This document shows, in pieces, positions 58,661 through 64,000 of a DNA stretch of 64,000 bases. Location: contig NZ_MDKC01000032.1 in assembly GCF_001712755.1 (NCBI RefSeq), forward strand, positions 267,607-331,606. The letters are read 5' to 3'. A model generated the notes under the pieces. It was not told the DNA's origin. It saw nothing but the letters and a program-made list of their open reading frames with translations, and did no database searches. The position numbers and the translations under genes were made by a program. The DNA comes from Gottfriedia luciferensis. GTDB lineage: Bacteria; Bacillota; Bacilli; Bacillales; Bacillaceae_G. Positions within the stretch are counted from its first letter, which is position 1, and each line of letters opens with the position of its first letter.

Positions 58661-61333
58661 TTATTTTTTCTTAGTAAATAATGCGCCTGCAAGCATAAAA
58701 GTTGGAATTGATGATAGACCTCCAATTAAAAACCAATCTCTAGGCACGATCGGAATCGTTTTGAAAATAGGTTGTAATGGTGGGTAGTAAATAACAACTA
58801 GCATTAATAGCATCGAAACAATAACAGCACCAATTAAATATAAATTTCCAAATACATTTCGATGGAAAATGGAACGTTCACTTCTACAATCAAATACATG
58901 AATTAATTGAGCTAAAACTAATGTAGAAAATGCAACTGTTTGTGCGTATTCTAGTTGATTCGGATGTTGATTATACGAAATAATGAAGGCTAAAAGAGTA
59001 ACAAATCCAATTAAAAACCCTCTTGAAATAATTTTCCATCCTAAACCTCTTGCAAATATCCCTTCTGATAATGAACGAGGACTTCTTTTCATTACATCAT
59101 CTTCAGCTGAATCAACACCTAATGCCATTGCAGGTAATCCATCAGTCACTAGATTTACCCATAGAATTTGTACTGGAACAAGTGGTAAAGGTAGCGCTAA
59201 TAACATCGCAAACAACATAACTAAAATTTCACCTACATTTGAAGCTAATAAATAACGGATAAATTTACGAATATTACTATAAATATTGCGTCCTTCTTTA
59301 ATTGCAGACTTGATCGTAGCAAAATTATCATCCAGTAAAACTAATGCTGAAGCTTCCTTTGCAACATCTGTACCAGTAATCCCCATTGAAATTCCAATAT
59401 CCGCTGCTTTAATAGCTGGTGCATCATTTACGCCATCACCAGTCATTGCTACAATATGTCCATTCGCTTGAAGTGCTTTAACAATTTTCAATTTATGTTC
59501 AGGTGAAACTCGGGCAAACACAGCAGCATCTTCAACAAATTCCTGGATCTGCTCTACAGAAAGTGCATCTAATTCTTTTCCTTCTACTACTCTACCGTTA
59601 TCTCTTAAGATTCCTAGTTTTCTAGCAATACTAGAAGCTGTTAACTTATGGTCTCCAGTAATCATAACCGTCCTAATACCAGCTTCTTTACACTCTTGAA
59701 CAGCTTGTGCAACTTCTGCTCTAGGTGGGTCAATCATCCCTTGTAAACCAATAAAAGTTAAATTACTTTCGAGATCCCTTTCATCAATGATCGAATTAGG
59801 ATTTAATGGTTTAAAAGCAATTGCAATCGTACGAAGTGCATTATTTGCATATGTTTCGATTATACTTTCAACTGAATTTTGTCTAAACGTATTTAATTGT
59901 TCTTCTCTTTCATGCCATAAAATTGTATTACATTTTGAAAGTAAGACGTCTGGTGCACCCTTTGTAATCACAAATTGCTCACCTGATCGATTTTTTACAA
60001 CGACCGACATCATTTTCCTTGTACTATCAAAAGGAAGCTCATGTATTCTAGTAAAATTTGAATTTACGTATTCACGGTCAATCCCAGCTTTATAACCCGC
60101 AACAACAATTGCACCTTCAGTTGGATCTCCATCTAGTACGATTTCTTTTTTCTTTTTAATTAATTCTGCATCACTACAAATAGATCCAAATACAAGTGTT
60201 TGAAATAATTGTTTATTTAAAGTTGGATTAATCGTTCTCTCTTTATTCGTAAATTCTCCATCGATTGCATATCCGTTTCCAGATACTTCATAACTAGATC
60301 CGCCCGACCAAATATTTGTAACAGTCATTTTATTTTCTGTCATAGTCCCCGTTTTATCTGAACAAATGACCGAAGCACAACCTAATGTTTCAACCGCTTG
60401 AAGCTTTCGAACGATTGCTTTCTTTTTAATCATCCGTTGCACACCAAGTGATAAAGCAACCGTTACAATTGCTGGCAAACCTTCTGGAATCGCAGCAACT
60501 GCAAGTGACACACCAGCTAAAAACATATGATATAATTCATTTCCTTGATAAACACCGATAAATACAACTAAAGCTGTTAAAAACAATGCTAAAACTATCA
60601 ATATTTTCCCTAATTGTTCTAATCGTCTTTGTAAAGGTGTAACAATGGTTTCTGTATTTTGAAGTAAATTCGCAATTTGACCCATTGCAGTTTTCATTCC
60701 TGTCGATACAACAACACCTTTACCATTTCCACGCGTAACGAGTGTTCCCATAAACCCCATATTATCTTGATCACCAATACCAATATCATCTGTCTGAATT
60801 GATTCAAATCTTTTTTGAACTGGAACCGATTCACCTGTTAGCGCTGATTCTTCTATGTATAAACTTGATGCTTCGATTATGCGAATATCAGCACCAATCC
60901 GATCGCCACTTGAAAACTTAATAATATCCCCAACAACTAAATCTTTTGAAGGGAGCTTAACAAATTGCCCATCACGCAAAACATTTACTTGTGGAGCAGC
61001 CAATTCTTTCAAGGCTTCTAATGATCTCTCTGCCTTTGCTTCTTGAAAATATCCTAAAATCCCGTTAATTAATACAATAGCCATAATCGCAACTGCATCT
61101 ACTACTTCCTTTAAAAAGATTGATATAATCGTTGCGCCTAATAATACAAAAACCATAAAATCATTAAACTGATTTAAAAATAAAACGAGTTTGGAAGTTT
61201 TCTCTGATTCCTTTAATTCATTTGCCCCAAAAGTTGCTCGCCTTTTCTTTACCTCCTCATCAGTTAAACCGGAGGAAACATTTGTATTCGTTACTTGCAC
61301 GACTTCTTCCGCTCTCATCCGATAAAAATTCAT
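58661..61333 (-). CDS. yloB: Calcium-translocating P-type ATPase (YloB)
   Basis: P2A-type ATPase; the B. subtilis homologue is a Ca2+ pump linked to spore germination and heat resistance. Ten predicted spans, actuator motif EESALTGESVPV, phosphorylation site CSDKTGTMTENKMT, PEGLPAIVTVAL in span 4, nucleotide site KGAPDVLL and hinge MTGDGVNDAPAIK. The ATG at 61333, 9 nt after AGGGGTG, is preferred over the GTG four codons upstream; it leaves 890 residues. Confidence 0.96.
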   Translation of the reverse strand: MNFYRMRAEEVVQVTNTNVSSGLTDEEVKKRRATFGANELKESEKTSKLVLFLNQFNDFMVFVLLGATIISIFLKEVVDAVAIMAIVLINGILGYFQEAKAERSLEALKELAAPQVNVLRDGQFVKLPSKDLVVGDIIKFSSGDRIGADIRIIEASSLYIEESALTGESVPVQKRFESIQTDDIGIGDQDNMGFMGTLVTRGNGKGVVVSTGMKTAMGQIANLLQNTETIVTPLQRRLEQLGKILIVLALFLTALVVFIGVYQGNELYHMFLAGVSLAVAAIPEGLPAIVTVALSLGVQRMIKKKAIVRKLQAVETLGCASVICSDKTGTMTENKMTVTNIWSGGSSYEVSGNGYAIDGEFTNKERTINPTLNKQLFQTLVFGSICSDAELIKKKKEIVLDGDPTEGAIVVAGYKAGIDREYVNSNFTRIHELPFDSTRKMMSVVVKNRSGEQFVITKGAPDVLLSKCNTILWHEREEQLNTFRQNSVESIIETYANNALRTIAIAFKPLNPNSIIDERDLESNLTFIGLQGMIDPPRAEVAQAVQECKEAGIRTVMITGDHKLTASSIARKLGILRDNGRVVEGKELDALSVEQIQEFVEDAAVFARVSPEHKLKIVKALQANGHIVAMTGDGVNDAPAIKAADIGISMGITGTDVAKEASALVLLDDNFATIKSAIKEGRNIYSNIRKFIRYLLASNVGEILVMLFAMLLALPLPLVPVQILWVNLVTDGLPAMALGVDSAEDDVMKRSPRSLSEGIFARGLGWKIISRGFLIGFVTLLAFIISYNQHPNQLEYAQTVAFSTLVLAQLIHVFDCRSERSIFHRNVFGNLYLIGAVIVSMLLMLVVIYYPPLQPIFKTIPIVPRDWFLIGGLSSIPTFMLAGALFTKKK

Positions 61334-61345
61334 ACCCGCGTTCAC

Positions 61346-61780
61346 CCCTAATTAAACATTAGGTAAGTTGTCCCCCTTACCTCTCATAAAAGCATATTCA
61401 GACTCGTCCAAATAAATGATATAATGATGAAAATAAATCTAGCTTTTAACCAACTAGAACTGTGACAAGACCAATCAAGATATTGTATGATTGAATTCCA
61501 CGAGAAATTTCTTGATTGTTTATTTAATGGATATGAGCCAGATTAAGAATTATGATGATTTGAGAAATAGATTGAATGTAATTAGAAGTTAATTGAAACT
61601 TTAGGATCGTGATTAGAGGGAATGTGCTCAGGTACTGCCAAAATGGTAAGCGAGCACTCTGTAGTGAACATCAACGTTCTATTTTCATTGATATTAGGTC
61701 ACATTTAATAACCTCATCATTTTATTGATAATGATTAAAAGTTATCATTTTTTTAAAAATAGTGTTTTATAGAGTAGGAC
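61346..61780. other. Divergent gap between yloB and rqcH
   Basis: About 430 bp, mostly AT-rich. It holds a short decayed repeat copy (61611-61681), an ATCAAGATAT/AATTTCTTGAT inverted repeat near 61480-61520 and a Fur-box-like sequence near 61726-61747. No credible gene. Confidence 0.6.
61611..61681 (+). repeat. Decayed copy of the intergenic repeat found downstream of rqcH
   Basis: GTGCTC and GAGCAC arms, followed by CTGTAGTGAACATCAACGTTC, line up with the two ends of the intact copy at 63857-63985 (GTGCTC and GAGCATCCTGTAGTGGAAAT). The middle is deleted. Confidence 0.55.
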
Positions 61781-61789
61781 GTGATACAT

Positions 61790-63490
61790 ATGTCTTTTGA
61801 CGGACTTTTTACAGGAGCTATGACAAACGAAGTAGCTTCTAAACTAACAACTGGAAGAATATCAAAAATTGTACAACCAAGTAACTATGAAGTACTTCTT
61901 ACTGTGAGAGCTAATGGTGCCAATTACAAACTAATCATAAGCGCTCACCCTAGTTACGCTAGATTCCATTTTACAAATCAAAACTACGATACACCATCAG
62001 AACCATCAATGTTTACAATGCTTTTAAGAAAACATTTAAATGGTGGAATCATTGAAAGCATTACACAGTTAGAACACGAACGAATCGTTAACATTAAAGT
62101 TCGTAGTAGAAATGAAATTGGTGATGAACAATACCGAACATTGATCATTGAATTAATGGGCAGACATAGTAATATCCTTTTAATTGATGAAGAAAGACAA
62201 GTAATATTAGATAGTATAAAGCATGTACCAATGGCTGTTAATCGTCATCGAATAGTACAACCCGGTGCTACTTATATTTCTCCTCCTAATCAAGAAAAAC
62301 ATGATCCATTTCAAGTCACTTCTAAAGAGGAGTTTAATCAACTTATTACACAAAATGATCAATCACCTTCCGAAGCAATTGTTGAACATTTCTCCGGAAT
62401 CTCTCCATTACTCGCAAATGAAATTGTCTATAATGGAAAAAAAGATGTGTATAATTCGTTTAAAACAATCATGAATGAAATACAATTAAAAAAGTTTACT
62501 CCTTCTCTTTTTCGCTTAGAATCGAGAGAAATGTTTTATTTCATAAATTTATCTCACTTACAAGCCGAACAAACTGTTTTCGATAGCTTAAGTGAGCTTT
62601 TAGATGTTTATTACTTTGGTAAAGCTGAACGTGACCGTGTAAAACAACAAAGCGGAGACTTAGAAAAACTGTTACAAAATGAACTAACAAAAAACAAGAA
62701 AAAAATTAAAAAGTTACACAAAAGTCTTGAAGATACTGATAAAGCAGATAAAATTCAGTTACAAGGCGAATTGCTTACTGCAAATATGTTTGCACTTCAA
62801 AAAGGTATGAAAGAAATTGAAGTAATTAATTACTATGACGAAAATGGTGCCACTGTAGTCATACCTTTATCGCCATTAAAAACACCTTCTGAAAATGCAC
62901 AAGCTTATTTCACCAAATATACTAAGCTTAAAAATTCAGTCGCACATATTGAAGAGCAAATTAAATTAACGAAAGAAGAAAATGATTATTTAGAGACAGT
63001 GATCCAGCAAATCGAGTCTGCTTCACCACGTGATTTGGAAGAAATTAGAGAAGAACTAGTGGAGACGGGTTATATAAGAAAGAAAAAATCGAAAAAAGCC
63101 CAAAAGTCAAACAAACAAAAAGTTACATTAGATGAATACATCTCTACTACTGGTGAACAATTATTAGTCGGTAAAAATAATAAACAAAATGATTATTTGA
63201 CAAATAAACTTGCGAGTCGAGATGAGCTTTGGTTTCATACTAAAGATATCCCGGGCTCCCATGTTGTCATTCGTGCTAAGGATCCTAGTGAAATTGCGAT
63301 TAAAGAAGCTGCTATTATTGCTGCATATTTTAGTAAAGCACGTCAATCAAGCTCGGTCCCAGTTGATTACACGGAAATCCGCCATGTTAAAAAACCAAAT
63401 GGTTCAAAACCAGGTTTTGTCATATACGAACAAAACAATACGGTTTATGTAACACCTGATGAAGAACTTGTATTAAAATTGAAGAAATAA
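61790..63490 (+). CDS. rqcH: RqcH (NEMF/Rqc2 homologue), ribosome-associated quality control factor
   Basis: Binds stalled 50S-peptidyl-tRNA complexes and recruits tRNA-Ala to add C-terminal alanine tails that mark the peptide for ClpXP; formerly annotated as fibronectin-binding protein (YloA). NFACT-N domain at the start (MSFDGLFTGAMTNEV, MLLRKHLNGG), a long coiled coil (residues about 280-440) and a C-terminal NFACT-R domain with WFHTKDIPGSHVVIR and VDYTEIRHVKKPNGSKPGFV. The segment aligned to the DR motif reads EHERIVNI, so the Asp is Glu here. The ATG at 61790 is preferred over a GTG three codons upstream (566 residues). Plus strand, divergent from yloB. Confidence 0.95.
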   Translation: MSFDGLFTGAMTNEVASKLTTGRISKIVQPSNYEVLLTVRANGANYKLIISAHPSYARFHFTNQNYDTPSEPSMFTMLLRKHLNGGIIESITQLEHERIVNIKVRSRNEIGDEQYRTLIIELMGRHSNILLIDEERQVILDSIKHVPMAVNRHRIVQPGATYISPPNQEKHDPFQVTSKEEFNQLITQNDQSPSEAIVEHFSGISPLLANEIVYNGKKDVYNSFKTIMNEIQLKKFTPSLFRLESREMFYFINLSHLQAEQTVFDSLSELLDVYYFGKAERDRVKQQSGDLEKLLQNELTKNKKKIKKLHKSLEDTDKADKIQLQGELLTANMFALQKGMKEIEVINYYDENGATVVIPLSPLKTPSENAQAYFTKYTKLKNSVAHIEEQIKLTKEENDYLETVIQQIESASPRDLEEIREELVETGYIRKKKSKKAQKSNKQKVTLDEYISTTGEQLLVGKNNKQNDYLTNKLASRDELWFHTKDIPGSHVVIRAKDPSEIAIKEAAIIAAYFSKARQSSSVPVDYTEIRHVKKPNGSKPGFVIYEQNNTVYVTPDEELVLKLKK

Positions 63491-63522
63491 AAAAATGGTG
63501 CCTTTAAAGGGCACCATTTTTA
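63491..63522 (+). terminator. Terminator of rqcH
   Basis: Perfect 11-bp stem AAAATGGTGCC with a 7-nt loop and a T5 tail, starting right after the stop. Confidence 0.88.
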
Positions 63523-63856
63523 CAGAGTGTTGAAATATAAAATGGTCAATAGGGAAAAAGCATATTAAATTGAAGTTATTTATGATGAAATTATCATTTA
63601 TCGGATGATTTATTAATGGTTTCAAATGTTAGTATTTTGATCAATTTCATGATTCCAAAAATCACTAGTAATGATTTTTTTCCAAAGTTAAAAATTCTAG
63701 GTCTAATTTTTAGAAAAACAAATTCAGTTGATTAGTTTAATTAAAGTTCGATAATAGTAGACCTACAAGTTGATTTATATACAATAGTTTGGTTACTCTA
63801 AGTAAAGGCTATTTGATTAGGATTTATTGCAGACTTTTCTTTGATGAATAGTTTGA
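63523..63856. other. AT-rich non-coding DNA after rqcH
   Basis: About 330 bp with no open frame or structure that I can support. It leads to the repeat at the window end. Confidence 0.6.
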
Positions 63857-63985
63857 TTGGAACGGAGGGGTGCTCGACTCCTATGGGATTAGCGGGAAGG
63901 CTGAGACCCCGCAGGCTTGCCGAGGAGGCTCAGGTCTCGCCCCATGGAAAGCGAGCATCCTGTAGTGGAAATCAACATCACTCTA
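63857..63985 (+). repeat. Dispersed Bacillus intergenic repeat (about 130 bp, GC-rich)
   Basis: GC-rich block in AT-rich DNA. Outer arms GGGTGCTCG and CGAGCATCC pair (one GU), inner CTGAGACCCCGC and GAGGCTCAGGTCTCG also pair. Sequences of this type (GCGGGAAGGCTGAGACCCCG and GCCCCATGGAAAGCGAGCAT) are widely scattered in Bacillus genomes. No ORF; possibly a palindromic mobile module. Confidence 0.7.
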
Positions 63986-64000
63986 CTCCTTTTACGAAAA

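Overview
The window is a 64 kb stretch of chromosome from a low-GC, endospore-forming member of the Bacillaceae. Every protein I recognise resembles a Bacillus subtilis or B. cereus type protein, spoVM is present, and the gene order is the conserved Bacillales block running from the rseP/dxr region to the RqcH (YloA) region. The genus is not resolved. Nearly everything is on the minus strand, so transcription runs from high to low coordinates. The exceptions are rqcH, rpmB and one candidate small ORF. I see no rRNA, tRNA, CRISPR array, prophage or complete insertion sequence. The sequence is AT-rich, with many GTG and TTG starts.

Read in the direction of transcription: yloB (calcium ATPase), yicC/yloC, gmk, rpoZ, coaBC, priA, def, fmt, rsmB, rlmN, prpC, prkC, rsgA, rpe, thiN, spoVM, then (after divergent rpmB) asp23/yloU, fakA, sdaAB, sdaAA, recG, fapR, plsX, fabD, fabG, acpP, rnc, smc, ftsY, ylxM, ffh, rpsP, khpA, rimM, trmD, rplS, a type I signal peptidase, rbgA, rnhB, sucC, sucD, dprA, topA, trmFO, xerC, hslV, hslU, codY, sigD, rpsB, tsf, pyrH, frr, uppS, cdsA, dxr and the 5' part of rseP. 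The functional blocks are nucleotide and coenzyme supply (gmk, coaBC, pyrH), translation and its quality control (def, fmt, rsmB, rlmN, rpsP, rimM, trmD, rplS, rpsB, tsf, frr, rqcH), Ser/Thr phosphosignalling (prkC/prpC), FapR-controlled lipid synthesis, chromosome handling (recG, smc, topA, xerC), protein targeting (ffh, ftsY, signal peptidase) and isoprenoid/phospholipid/envelope steps (dxr, cdsA, uppS, rseP).

Departures from the usual order are the most informative part. (1) The flagellar/chemotaxis operon normally found between codY and sigD is absent. An intact orphan sigD follows about 1.2 kb of AT-rich non-coding DNA holding only a candidate 32-residue membrane peptide ORF and a 17-bp perfect inverted repeat. 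(2) dprA is split by a one-base frameshift near its 3' end. (3) remA is missing between yicC and gmk, and ylqD is missing between khpA and rimM. (4) The rnc-smc gap holds about 150 nt that can fold into a long-range multi-helix RNA ending in a strong terminator, which I could not match to a known family. (5) Several dispersed Bacillus-type intergenic repeats occur, in the def-priA gap, upstream of rpoZ, and on both sides of rqcH.

Regulatory signals that can be read directly include near-consensus vegetative promoters for rpsB, xerC, topA, sucC, rpsP, ylxM and sdaAB, two FapR-type palindromes before fapR, a 19-bp perfect palindrome over the topA promoter, a likely L19 leader before rplS, and about 20 intrinsic terminators that delimit the operons.
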